NCBI RefSeq assembly: GCF_002105155.1
Contig: NW_019029062.1
Coordinates: 28,846 to 92,845, forward strand
Direction: 5' to 3'
Origin: Lobosporangium transversale
Taxonomy: Eukaryota; Mortierellomycota; Mortierellomycetes; Mortierellales; Mortierellaceae
DNA: 64,000 bases
This document shows positions 11,801-22,768 of this stretch, in pieces. The notes under the pieces were generated by a model that did no database searches, was not told where the DNA came from, and saw only the letters and a list, made by a program, of their open reading frames with translations. Position 1 is the first letter of the stretch; each line of letters opens with the position of its first letter. The translations under genes were made by a program, and so were the position numbers.

Positions 11801-12811
11801 CAGCTATCACCACTAATGCTTTGGTATTTTAAAATCAATTATCCGCATTCGCCTATACTGCTCACTCACTGCATGAACGACCTCCATGTTGATATCTATG
11901 TCGTACTCCTTTGCAGGCGGCATAGGCGTAGGAGTGCCATGAGGCGTTATTGATGGACGAACAGGAAGTCCTGGCATTGTCTGCATTCCTGGAACACCTG
12001 GCATGCTTGTTGTACCAGGGACCTTCCCGACTCCAGGCGTCACTCCTGATACTCCAGGCATGGTTGGCATGGCTGGCATGGTTGGCATCGCAGAACCACT
12101 TGGCATTCCTGGAATACTTTGTATCCCTGTAGTGCCTGTCATCCCTGGTATATTTTGTATTCCTGAAGTACCTGCCATCCCTGGTACTCCTGAAAGTCCG
12201 TTTGGCCTCTGCTTACTAGCATGGCTGGGATGCAAGTGCTGTTGTTGTTGCTGTTGCATCTGTGCAAGCATTCGTTGTTGCTGTTGATGTTGTTGTTGGA
12301 GCACTAAGTTATTTTGCATTGGATGCGGACCTGATATAGGGGTTGGTTGCATCTGCATCTGCATTTGTAGTGGTATTGATTGCGGTGCTTGTTGTGGCTG
12401 CTGTGGTATCTGCTGTGCTTGTTGTTGCAAAAGACCCATTGGACGTGCCATCATCTGCTGGTGCAGCTGTTGCTGTTGTAACTGTTGATGTTGAAGTAGT
12501 TGCTGCTGTTGCTGCATTTGCATTTGCTGAAGTTGATATTGCTGCTGCTGGAACTGTTGATGTTGTTCTAGAGATGGGTTCTTCATGGCCGCACGTTGTT
12601 GCTGTTGCAGCATTTGCTGGTGCTGTTGGATCTGTCTCTGCTGCAACTGTTGCTGCTGATATCGCATTTGTTGCTGTAGCGCCATTTGCTGCTGTTGGTA
12701 TTGTTGCTGCTGTAAAAGTTGCTGCTGCTGCTGCTGTTGCAAAAACTGCTGTTGTTGCTGTTGTTGCAGAGGCGTAAGCTGCGGGAAATGGTGAGGCGGT
12801 TGCTGTTGCAT
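8846..12811 (-). CDS. SS18/SSXT-like chromatin protein with very long Q-rich and Met-rich tails
   Basis: Exons 12811-11870, 11756-11674, 11557-11488 and 11335-8846 join with matching phases to give 1,194 residues. The first ~300 residues are mostly poly-Gln. Exons 2-3 and the edge of exon 1 encode a compact domain at ~310-365 (LLDLNKELICVCLDYQN, then YQARLQAMLSYLAT). It aligns by eye with the SNH domain of human SS18/SYT and plant GIF/AN3, where LD-N--LI---D-QN and YQ--L---L-YLAT are conserved. SS18 is a subunit of SWI/SNF (BAF) remodelling complexes, and the domain contacts core subunits. The 829-residue C-terminal exon is Ser/Thr/Gln/Pro-rich, has a Met-Gly run and 12-residue tandem repeats, and ends acidic. 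Human SS18 is only about 400 residues. A Mediator-type Q-rich coactivator is the main alternative. Confidence 0.75.
9881..9952 (-). repeat. Two perfect 36-bp tandem copies inside the SS18-like CDS
   Basis: Positions 9881-9916 and 9917-9952 are identical, and a partial third copy starts at 9953. Each copy encodes 12 residues (MSGPMQAQMQLP, in the minus frame). The repeat keeps frame, so it lengthens a disordered tail without breaking the protein. Confidence 0.9.
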
Positions 12812-14245
12812 CTTGGTCGTCTAGTGAATGGCAAAGATGATCGCTCACTAGCAAACGAGAATATGCTAAAAAAAAAAAAAAAAAGACAGCAATCCTTTGG
12901 TTGATGCTGCGTCGCGTTTTGTTAACGTCGCGTTCTACCAGCGCCGCGTCAAGGCAAGTCAATTGCCAAGTTCCCTTGAGAATCTATAATCCTGTTTGAT
13001 TTGAACGTTGCACTTGAGTGATGACCTCCGCTGCTTTTTTTGTACATCTCACATCTTTTTTTACATCTTTTTTGTCCCTTTGTCCAGTGGCTTTTGCTCC
13101 TAACCGCGTTCTTTATTCGAGCGCGTCGTTCGTATGCGTCTTGTTTTCTGAGCCTCGAAGGTTGAGATTGAGCAGCAAAACCTCGGCTATCTAGTCGTCT
13201 GTACCCAATGTTAGTTGTCCAGGTTTTACAAAAACCTTGGTAACAAAATTCTGGCTCAACTGAACACGCAACTCCTGTCGTAGGCCATACTATGTCCTGC
13301 CTACGCCATGAAATGGGATCTACCATCCAAGAAATGGGTCAGTGCCACAGCGGCGTGCTTTACTTCTTTCTGACCCCTTTCCTTTGCAACCCAAGCATGA
13401 ATAAAACATAGTTACCGAAAGATAAAGGTTTGAGAGAAGGTATCCAGCATCCACAGACATTCAATGACATGGTATAATCTTAACAGGATTAGCTTATTTG
13501 AAAATGTCAAATACGATTTATACTGAGAGCGAGGGACACCCCTGACAGCAACATCACTCCAAATATTTAAAAACAACACTTTGAAGAACCTCCTTCCGAC
13601 ACTCACTGATGGTGAATTCACTTCGGAACTATTTCAAACACCTTTTTACATGAAGAAAGTGACCTTTCTGATACACTTAAACTTGAGTCTCTTTTTTCGA
13701 TTGCTTTTTTTTTTTTTTCTTGTCACTTTGTTGTTGCAGCAAAGTGGCCGCCATGAAGTTTAATGCTATTCAATTAGGTTAGGAAGGATAATAAAGTTCC
13801 TACAAGTAAGCGACCTTTTTCATAACAATTCTGCTTTGGGTCATTTTTGAAATTAAAAAGTACCACATAGAGCATCAGAAGGAATGTATGTGCAATCCTG
13901 TCACAACTACAGAATAAACTAGGACGTATTATGTTCTTTGATAACCGAGAATCAAATGCAATCACAGTATTAACAGTCAATTTGAAGAAGAGGGGCCCAT
14001 AGTTGGATTACACTGGTCAGAAAATGAATGTATTTGTCAAGGTTAACGAGTAAAATAGACCATCTAACAATACTAAAAAGTACAGGATTTGAATGCAATT
14101 TGAGGTATTTCAAAAGAATGGGTAACAAAAACGAGTTAATATTAAGGTTCTCGTTAATACCAATGGAGTATCAAGTAATACAAACGCAGTGCAGGTGTAT
14201 TGTTGAAGGGAAAAATAAGCTATTTAGTATTTTGATTACCTTCGT
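12812..14245. other. Spacer between SS18-like 5' end and eS24 3' end
   Basis: About 1.4 kb without a gene I can support. A minus-strand frame at 12949-13326 has no family features and lies where the SS18-like promoter and leader should be. C/T-rich stretches occur around 13040-13085, with a short T run near 13707-13718. Confidence 0.5.
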
Positions 14246-15247
14246 TTACTTCTTGGCAACAGCGGCCTTAGCCTTCTTGGTGCCACGGAGCTTCTTGCTA
14301 CGGTTCTTACGCTCCTTGCGCTGCTTGCGAGATGGCTTCTTAATCTCCAAGAGGCCGTGCTATATATATATAAAAGAGCAAGTATTCATAATAGTGTCAA
14401 TAATGAAACACGATAACTTTCAGCGACAGAGGTGGGTTGAAATCCCGAGCGTTACACCATTTCGTTGATTGAGAAGCATCGTCAATGTCATCGATCCTCA
14501 TCTGCTTTGTTCATGCGCATTCTCATGTGCCCAGTATAGATCTCAAAAAAACTTCCTCCTTGCTGTTAAATACTGTGTTCGTTTTGACAGACCCTGGGTT
14601 TCGTCTTTTTTTTTTTTTTTTTTTTTGAGTGAAATTTGGCTTCATATCCCTTTTGCTGATGCTCCTGCTTAGATTTCTTCATATGAACATTTTTTCTTTC
14701 AGTCGAGCCTTCAAGCTCCAGTAATCCTGCACTCCTGTACTCCTATACCTCTATATGCCTGCACTTCCGTAAATTTTGCGCCACTCCACTGGTTCTTTCA
14801 TTTCTCCTTTTTGCTATAAGACTGAAGGGAGAGATACATACACGAACAAGGCGGTACTTGGGCTCGAACTTCTTGGCAGCATCCATGTTGTCGTAGATCA
14901 AGGCGAAGCCAGTCGACTTTCCACCACCGAATTGGGTGCGGAAACCGAAGCAGAAGATAACCTCCTTATCAACCTTGTACATTTTGGCGAGCTTCTCACG
15001 GACCTCATCCTTGGAGAGGTTGGCGCGAGTGGGGTGGATAATATCCACGACCTAATTTACAAAAAAAAAAGCTCCCTATGTTTAATGGTCAAGGCTCCCT
15101 TTTATCCATGCCTATCCTTTTTGTTGCAGATCTTGTCAAAGGCCAAAAAATAAAAATAAAAAGTCTAGCCTCGTTTACCATTTGCTTTCTGGCCAAAAGG
15201 CGGTTAGTCAAGAACTTGCGGGTTCTGATGGTAGCAGTGGAATCGGC
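14246..15247 (-). CDS. RPS24: 40S ribosomal protein eS24 (initiator-Met exon not included)
   Basis: Coding exons 15247-15179, 15051-14842 and 14359-14246 join in phase 0 and give 130 residues after the initiator. Visible eS24 features are the N-terminal [18 protein letters not shown], then [20 protein letters not shown], the FGGGKSTGF loop, [11 protein letters not shown], and a lysine-rich tail ending KAAVAKK. The frame hits a stop directly upstream of 15247, so the ATG must be on a separate exon; human RPS24 also has an intron right after its ATG. The only ATG followed directly by GT that I find upstream on this strand is at 15754-15752 (ATG/GTATTA), a weak donor, so I leave the start open. 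eS24 is part of the small subunit and needed for pre-rRNA processing. The last intron is 482 nt. Confidence 0.95.
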
Positions 15248-16374
15248 CTAAGAGCGTGAACCACCCAAAAAAATAACAAATTAGGTTAATGAGATCAATG
15301 TCCTAGTTATTGATGCATCTCATTGACCACATGAAATCCGACAATCATCGCCACTTTTTTTTGGTTGATTCATTATCCACCAATGTCCACTTCTGGATGA
15401 AATGTCATTGAATTTATGATTTAATTGCTCTCTTCTCACTCTTTATCGTTCTTCTATCCTGTTTCAGAATGCTGGATCTAAAGGAATTCGTATGATGAAA
15501 ATACACCTCTGGCGACATCGTGTCCGCACCACTCCCTTTATCCTACATTATCCCCTGATTATAATGGTAGTGTAAATTCTGGATAGCGCTGATATGAAGT
15601 TATTTCAACCGATGGATAGTTATGATTGCATGGATATCGTTGGATGAATATGTTTCCTGACACATCACTCCTCAAGTATGCTCTCTTGAACCCCTCAGTT
15701 TTTCCATATGTGTGACTGTGATTTCTATCGAAACCTGTAATACCATTTTTTGATCAAAAGAGGGAGATTTCTAATCTGCAGCCTTGAGGTTCCCTTATAG
15801 CCAGTGTAATGGAAGAAACAGGTAGTGGCTTGTGTGGTGTGACCCATCAATTAATTCACAATTCAAGCATGTTTGCATATCACTCCCTGTTCTGGCTTCT
15901 TCATTCACTGTCGAAAAATACTGATACTGACTGAGGCTTTTCAATATTTGTATAAAATATCAGACCAGCGCCAATAATAGGATACTTCCACTCCAAACAG
16001 CAGCGGAAGATCTTATGAAACCCCCAAAAAGAAAAAAAAAAGGATAGTAGAACAGTGGCCAAATGGGCTTATACTTTCTTTCAACAGCGTTCATGGCAAA
16101 GAAAATGGTGCAAGTTAACAGGGATAAAAATAAATATATATATACTACCGAACAATTGTTCAAAGGAAGAGTTTTTAAATTTTTGCGAGCATGGTACATA
16201 TTCAAAACTACATGGATATTCAAGAGTAAAAAAAAAAAGGTCCCCCCTCATTGCTGGAAGATCGCCAAAAGTTACACTGATCAAAAAAGTAAAAAGAGGA
16301 AAAAATATTACTTTTTCATCTTTATTCCTCAACAGCTTTAAAATATTTTCAGAAGGTTGGGATCATCTTTTTCT
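15248..16374. other. eS24 upstream region and uL22 downstream region
   Basis: This ~1.1-kb stretch should contain the eS24 promoter, 5' UTR, initiator-Met exon and a long first intron, plus the uL22 3' UTR. No other coding sequence is supported; minus-strand frames near 15960-16330 lack any family signature. Confidence 0.5.
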
Positions 16375-17477
16375 TTAAGCACGACGGGCACGAGCAGCAA
16401 GCTGGCGAGAATTGAGCTTGGGCTTCTTGGCTTCAACCTCACGCTTGACAGCCTCATTCTCCTCAGCGAGGATGATCTCGATGTGGCAGGGAGACGACAT
16501 GTAGGGGTTGATACGACCGTGAGCACGGTAGGTACGGCGGCGCTGGCGAGGGGCCTGATTGACCTGGATGTGCTTGACGACAAGAGCATCCTGATCCAAA
16601 CCCTTAACCTAGATAAGATGATTATTGAAAATGATATTTGTTCCAATCAATAAACAAAAGTATCGATCATTTCTTTTCCTTTTCTCATTCATGTCCAAAA
16701 TATGACCACAGATCTTGGTTAAGAGTTCTTGAATCACTCTTCCCTCAATTCGTTGCGCCATGATCGTTTTCTGTCGAAATGATATTCAAAGCTACTCATT
16801 TCTTCTTTGATTTTTTTTTTCCCAACAACGAGGCCTGACAAATCATGCAGGCTCCATGAAACCACAATATCGTCATTGTCAGTTGCCTTTGTCCTGTTAA
16901 TCGCTTTTAACGCGTCCAGAATTTGTCAATTTAGCTACTAATCTGCCGTGACTTTCGCTCGAGATCAAAATGCCCGTCATTAGAGTATATATTTGAATTA
17001 TCCTGATAATGAATAATGAGTACTCACCTCGGCATTGGACTCGGCGTTCTTGAGCAAGTCAGTGACAAACTCAACAGACTTGACGGGCCAGCGACCCATG
17101 GTCATGCCGAAATGCTTAGCTTGAGCAGTGCGACCGATACCACCGTTGAAGCGGCGGAAAGGAATGACCTGCTTGTGATCCTTGACGGCCTCGAGGTAGG
17201 TGAGGGCCTTCTTCAACTTCATGCCAGAGATGGCAGCAGCGACCTCACGAGTGTTCTTGAAGTGAACACGGAGGTAGGAGCCGCGAGACATGGCAGCTGA
17301 AAAAACGTATAAAAGGTAAAAGAAAGACTGCTCATTAGCATTATAGTCTTACTCATTACTTCCGATTTTCCTCTTTCTTTTTTTTTTTACCCATTCATCT
17401 TTTCCATTAGCCTCTGGGTCCAAGAAGCATTACTTACTCTTTGAGCTGTTGGCAGGGGTGGCAGCGTATCTCACCAT
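16375..17477 (-). CDS. RPL17: 60S ribosomal protein uL22 (L17)
   Basis: Exons 17477-17438, 17296-17028 and 16608-16375 give 180 residues with consistent phases. The start ATGGTGAGATAC encodes MVRY, as in eukaryotic L17 proteins. Motifs in order are [39 protein letters not shown] ending at the second junction, [19 protein letters not shown], and [12 protein letters not shown]. uL22 lines the peptide exit tunnel through its extended beta hairpin. The C-terminus is basic and ends RAARARRA-like. Introns are 141 and 419 nt. It points the same way as eS24, with 1.1 kb between the coding parts. Confidence 0.97.
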
Positions 17478-18407
17478 TTTGTCCTACGAGAGGTGGGCGC
17501 AAAAAAGAAAGAAAAAAATAGATTTCTAGTTAGATCTTTGATGCAATATATACAGTCAATCTTTGTCCTGCGTCCCTTATCAGATTTCATAGCAATCTCA
17601 TCGTCTTCCATAGAATCAAAAAATCTCCTTGCAATGGTTATATACGTCTTTCTGATCCTTCTGCTAGCCTCTTAGATTGCTTTTTTTTCCGGTCAGGAAA
17701 GATTTGAAGCAGAGGTTCCTCTTTATCTTTTTCTCTTTCTCTTTTTTAGAAATGTTGGATGTTTCATTGAAGTGGTATCCTTGTATAATTGCTGAATGAA
17801 GAAGATTGAGGGACATGGGTAGATGTCTATGTCGACCATGTATTTATATGCATGCTCCTTCAAGTTCAAAAAGGAATTAAATCCTGCCTTGGATGTTATT
17901 CTTATTCCCTTGAAAAACTTTGCATCTGTATCCTGCCCAATTTGTCTTTCTCAATCAAGACAAAAAAAAAGGAGATAATTACTGAACAGTTTCAACGTTC
18001 TGAGTGTAGTTTGGATAACAGGATGGATGGGGGTCCTTTGATAATATTGAGAATTGGATGGCTACATGATCGTGAAGTGCCGATATCCATCCATGAATGC
18101 CCCAGTGCCTTCATATTAAATCCCACTGTGAATGTGACTGTCTCTGCAGGTCTCTACCTTTTGGATTAGAGATAGAGGAAAGAAGGATCCACTCAATAAC
18201 AGCACACTGTGTAATAAAATCAAATTCTTGGTCGCTATCGCCCCTCAAATTTGAATTTTCTTGAGACGTGGCTTTTTTTTAAGCAATTCCCCCATCTTCC
18301 CCCGCTCTAAAAACATGGCCAAACGAGCACGACTCATCTGGTGCAAACAGAAAAAAACACACATACACAGATAAAGGAAAGAAAAGAAAGAGGAGAAAGA
18401 TATCATC
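17478..18407. other. Divergent promoter region, uL22 / MED27
   Basis: This 930-bp region separates the uL22 start (-) from the MED27 start (+). It holds C/T-rich blocks near 17710-17750 and an A run near 17961. I see no coding sequence. Confidence 0.5.
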
Positions 18408-19175
18408 ATGCCAGGAACAGAAGACATTGAGGCGGCCATTGAAAAGAATAAGAATTCATTGCAGGACATTGAACACATGATTAACTCTGTACGCGAAAAG
18501 CATTGTGGCAATATCTTAAAGGGTCTTTTTTCTTAAAAAAAAAAGGCGATTTTGAACACTCTTTCTAATCGTACTTGCTATGGGATACCCAATCGTTATT
18601 ATTTTTGTTATTACTATTTTAGCTCAACGATGTTCGATCCTCTGTTCACCATATCTTTCACATTCTACAAGGACGTACAGGTATTTATTCTTGAGGCTTT
18701 TGACATATCATACACCTTTTCCTCTTTTTTAATAGAAGATCAACCATCAAAGAGACATTTACTGACACTGCTTTTTGATACTATGTATAAAGAGCCAGAG
18801 TCAGGGAATGCCTTTCGGGAACATGCAAGGTTTACATATACCGCTTTAGAATGTCTAGCCAAACTGGCACTCAGTTCTGATGGTTAGTCATGATAAGATT
18901 TATTTTATTTTATTTTATTTTATGGTATCTAGACCAAATAGGTTCAACTTTTTATTTTATTTTATTTTATTTATTTAATTTTTTTTTTTTTGCTTCCTCG
19001 TTCTTGGATAAATACGATTCAATATGTATAGCTGTCCTAAACGACGCACAGGCTTTGGAACTTCCAGTATTGCAAGGACCATCTCCAATGTAATACATAT
19101 CCCCTACACAGAGTGTCATCATTGGATGTGAAACGAAAAAAAAATTAACCGAAGAAATATACGACCCACTGTTTC

Positions 19176-19212
<37 letters not shown>

Positions 19213-20258
19213 TTTTTTTTTTTGTCTTCATCAGATCAATAGAAGTCAAACGAAAAGAAGCATCGGAAGAAGAGAAAAACAATGCAATGTAACAATGGAA
19301 AAATTCTATAAAGGCAGGCTATTTTCTTACTTTTGAGTGTGTGTTACCATTCTAATCTCATGTATTTTTCTTTTGACCTTAAAAAATAAATCTCTATAGA
19401 CCAATTCGCAAAACATCTGGAGAGGCCGGCGGATCTATAATTGAATTGAAGAACAAAGAATATCAAAAGTACGTACAAAGTTGTATTGATAACAAATAAT
19501 GTTATCAGCAATACCATATCAACAGAAAAAAAGGCGAGATATAAAAAAAAGCTGACGATAACTTCTACTTTCTATTTTGAAAAATTAGCCTTTCGGTTGA
19601 CGATACGCTTCGATGGTTTAGCAGGACAATGAGAAAGTCTAGTCAAAAAGTTCGAGCTACGCGTCTGGATACCCAGGATTCCATGCCATTCACGACAGTA
19701 AAAGTCAGTGTATCAGGGGTTATGAATGCATTCATCGTCATGGAAACAAATAAGAAGGGACGCTGTACATCTATATCTCGCCTCGTAGTGTTTGGTGCAG
19801 GAGAGGAGGTACGACTTTTTTTATTTTTCATTTAGGCTGCTTGGTAAAGAATAAGATCTAACATAGAACTATCTATTGTACTATTTTCTATGGATAGAAT
19901 CCTATCTGGGAAGACTCAAACCATCTTGTGTTTAGGAAGATCACCCAGATTGCAATCGGTGCGGTTGATTGCTTCATGACGAAGGAACCACGATCACTTC
20001 TTGGGATTGTTCTGGTAAAAAATTAAAGTGTCGTCTGTCTATTTGTAATGTGACCCAAAAGGTCTAGTTTTCAATTTCATCCTAATATTTTTTATACATT
20101 AGGAATGGCTAGCAACATACAGCACCTTGTTTACAGCACCATGTTCAGGATGTGGGAAGCATTTGTTCTTTGATTCCCAGCAATTCAAACACCTCCCACC
20201 AACATTGTATACATATAATCAACCCACACAACCATATCACCCCCAATGCTTAGCATAA
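18408..20258 (+). CDS. MED27: Mediator complex subunit 27
   Basis: Nine exons: 18408-18488, 18623-18680, 18736-18882, 19032-19089, 19235-19288, 19400-19468, 19589-19808, 19898-20014 and 20103-20258. The phases agree throughout and give 319 residues. The N-terminal half is helical (LNDVRSSVHHIFHIL). The C-terminal half matches MED27, with a W-DSNHLVFRKIT segment and the diagnostic end TLFTAPCSGCGKHL. The CxxC pair and later His and Cys residues resemble the zinc-binding C-terminus of human MED27. MED27 links the Mediator tail to the head and supports activator-dependent transcription. MED27 is missing from budding yeast as a clear orthologue but present in S. pombe and most eukaryotes. Introns carry TTTTA and TTTTC microsatellites and a long T run. 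An AATAAA lies 53 nt after the stop. Confidence 0.93.
18901..18975 (+). repeat. (TTTTA)n microsatellites in MED27 intron 3
   Basis: Two pentanucleotide tracts, about 18901-18922 and 18951-18974, are separated by unique sequence, both inside the intron at 18883-19031. Read directly. Confidence 0.85.
19173..19223 (+). repeat. (TTTTC)n microsatellite followed by a pure T run in MED27 intron 4
   Basis: About five TTTTC units lead into a ~27-base T run that ends just upstream of the exon 5 acceptor at 19234. In the transcript this forms a very long polypyrimidine tract. Confidence 0.85.
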
Positions 20259-20310
20259 GATACAATGAGAATGGAAGTTTAAGCCACGTACTATGAAATA
20301 TTTGACATTT

Positions 20311-20316
20311 AATAAA
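20311..20316 (+). promoter_or_regulatory. AATAAA polyadenylation hexamer, MED27
   Basis: A perfect AATAAA lies 53 nt after the MED27 stop. It is only 36 nt from the stop codon of the convergent FAD monooxygenase, so the two 3' UTRs very probably overlap as antisense RNA. Confidence 0.6.
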
Positions 20317-20351
20317 GGCTCTCCTCAAATACCAAAAAAACATGGTTTGCT

Positions 20352-20700
20352 TTATTTTGTATTCGCGCTTTCATATGTCCTTGTAGTTGATATGCCTGAT
20401 GCAGAAGCTGAATGGTTCACAGAAATAGTTGAAGCTGCATCAACTTTATAAAGTCCAGATCCAAGACTACCTGCACCCCCCTTGGCTTTAATTTCTGCAG
20501 CTCTACGCTCTTCCGCTCGTTTTAAACTTGGTTGTAGTGCTGGCTTACATTGCCCTCGGTCTTGCACAAGAGGTAAGAATGTTGCTTGAGGACGATAGGC
20601 GTACATGACATGGAGCGCTCGTGTGAATACACTTTTGGGCATATATCTCATCATAGCTCGAATCATGTCATTGTACCAATGCTGGAATATAATGTTCGTG

Positions 20701-20734
<34 letters not shown>

Positions 20735-22768
20735 TTAGACATGTTTTTTTATGTCACCTTATACATTTGAATAATTAAAAAAAATTACCTGGCCTATGAT
20801 GCTTGCAAGTCGATGACTTGTATCATATGCAGCTTTAGCAAGAGGATAGCGCTCACTTTTGTAATATTGAAAAGCTTTTTGTAACTCTTCAATGGATGGA
20901 TCATTAGGCAACTCGTATAAACAGTTCGTCAAAACAATGGCGTCGTGGATTGCACTTACAGCGCCTATTTCAAGATGTAAAAAAAAGATACATTAGTACA
21001 CATGTATAATAATTGTGCCTGCCATGTGGGCCGATCAAGAAATTTCTACCAATTAAGCTTTTCATTGTTTACAGTGGGTAAAAAAAAAATTATGGTTACA
21101 AGCGCATGTAACTGATATATATAACCATACCTAGACCAGCAGTTGGATACAACTAAGGTTATAAAAACAAAAAAGAAAGAGAGAGAGCGTCAACATTTTG
21201 GAGAAGAATCAGGATGGATAGAGTTCTTTATACCCCGCTTAAATGACTGAAACAAATGCAAAAGCTCATAAAATAGGGACCCTGCTCTAGATTATGTTTT
21301 GTCTACTGCTAGAAAGGGTTCTAGAACTCTTTGTTTTTGGTTTTCAGTTCTTATATACCTTGTGGCAAGCTTGTAATAGTTCATGGATCGTGAAGCAACA
21401 CAAGGATACATTACAGACGAAATTTGCGAAGGTATTTTCAATAGACATAGCATATAATGATTATTAGCAGATGCATAGAAACGGTTAAAACAGACGATGG
21501 TTGACCACTTATCTACCATGTATTAAGAGCAATAAAAACATCTGTTTCACCTACCATCGCCAAGAAGGCATGTTCGGCCGGCGTACCAAGTGTCAAAGAT
21601 CTTTTCCTCAAGCATAACCTTTGAGATCAATTCTGGAGGTGTGGCATCGATCAGATCCCCAATGGTCATTGTACCTTTAGGTATAGGGAAATCCCGTACT
21701 TCTTTACACATCGCTTCGGCAGCCTCAGGTCCCCACTCGGTGTTACGGAATGAGCTATCGAGTTCACGAGAGACTTGATCATCTAGATGCCTCAAGACCA
21801 TCCAGCATATCGTGTTGACTTTAGTTGTGAAAGTAACCCACTATTTTTTTTTTTATGAAATGCAAAGAGAAAGGCAAAAGGTTTTTTGTCAACAATGCAG
21901 GTCACTACAGAAGTCCATTAATGACATCAAGTTATATAAGCAAATCTTACTACGTAGGGTTTGCCTTCACCAATGGTTGTTTCAAACCAGGTATGCCAAT
22001 CCTTAAGATGTGGGTATTGTTCTGGATCCAAAGGTCGGGTTTGACCGACTAGACAGGTGCTGTTGAATGGTAATGGTAGACCGTCTGATTTTGGAAGCTC
22101 TCCCTTCTTTGTCAGGTCCTTATACAATGCTTGTCGAACAGCAGAATAGGCTCCATCAGCACCTATCAGAATCTCACCCTGGTACGATGTATTGTCGCTA
22201 CAACGAATGAGGACTCCGTCTTTGTTTTGAAGCAACGAGAGAATTTTTTTGGACAAGCTTATCTTTTCTGCAGGCACCAATTTCAACAGTATTCCGTAAA
22301 GAATCGGTCGTGAAATGATGTGGGGTAGGAAACCACCACTATAAACATAAAACCAATGTTAAAAAACAAATTAAATAAAATAAAAAAAAAAAAATAAAAT
22401 AAATAAAAAAAACTGTATCGGATAGTATTAATGACAGAATATTAAGATCAATTATATCTGTACATTTTTTCGGCGGGGCTATAGTCCAAAATCCTAGTTG
22501 CCTCTCGCTGTTCGTTGTAACCTGTTGTGAATCCAAACGGCTTTCCGTTCCTGAGAACTTCATCCAGAACACCGAGTTGCTCAAAGATCGGCATTACATT
22601 GGAGCCGATGCTAAGGGCAGATCCAAGAGGTTTAATTTCTTTAGCACGCTCGAAAATCCTATACTCTATCCCTGCTCTTTCAAGTAATGCTGCTAATGTG
22701 ATCCCACCAATGCCGGCGCCTACAATGAGTACCCGAGCATTAGTGGGCAATTTTGTGTCACTGGGCAT
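20352..22768 (-). CDS. FAD-dependent monooxygenase (PHBH/salicylate-hydroxylase fold)
   Basis: Seven exons: 22768-22464, 22338-21951, 21840-21555, 21369-21359, 21152-21131, 20964-20789 and 20681-20352; 505 residues. Near the N-terminus VLIVGAGIGGITLAALLER is the GxGxxG dinucleotide fold with the ribose-binding acidic residue after it (FERA). RPILYGILL and IGADGAYSAVR (DG motif) are in exon 2. The GD motif (LLGDACHK) and the following LYPTAGLGAVSA are assembled from four exons, two of them tiny. These enzymes use FAD and NAD(P)H to hydroxylate aromatic or related substrates; the substrate cannot be told from sequence. The C-terminus is Ser/Thr-rich with no clear membrane anchor. Exon 7 contains HWYNDMIRAMMRYMP. 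The stop lies 93 bp from the MED27 stop. Confidence 0.88.
21359..21369 (-). other. 11-nt microexon of the FAD monooxygenase
   Basis: CTTGCCACAAG is flanked by ..TTACAAG upstream and GTATAT downstream. It completes GAT-G to GCT and adds TGC CAC AAG, giving GD-ACHK. Without it, joining exon 3 to the 22-nt exon puts the conserved LYPTAGLG out of frame. The flanking introns are 185 and 206 nt. Confidence 0.85.

Noticed and set aside
8846-12834. Long frames opposite and overlapping the Q-rich gene
   Set aside because: They are shadows of CAG/CAA repeats read in other frames (poly-Leu, poly-Ala, poly-Ser).
12949-13326. 125-codon minus-strand frame upstream of the SS18-like gene
   Set aside because: Composition is like the spacer, there is no motif, and it is likely leader or promoter sequence.
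14428-14446. tRNA T-arm-like GGGTTGAAATCCC
   Set aside because: The loop lacks the TTCRA pattern, and no D-arm, anticodon arm or acceptor pairing is found around it.
14395-14520. Possible C/D-box snoRNA in the last eS24 intron (minus strand, CGATGA ... CTGA about 80 nt apart)
   Set aside because: The C box matches RTGATGA at only five of seven positions, there is no clear terminal stem, and I could not match a guide to rRNA by eye.
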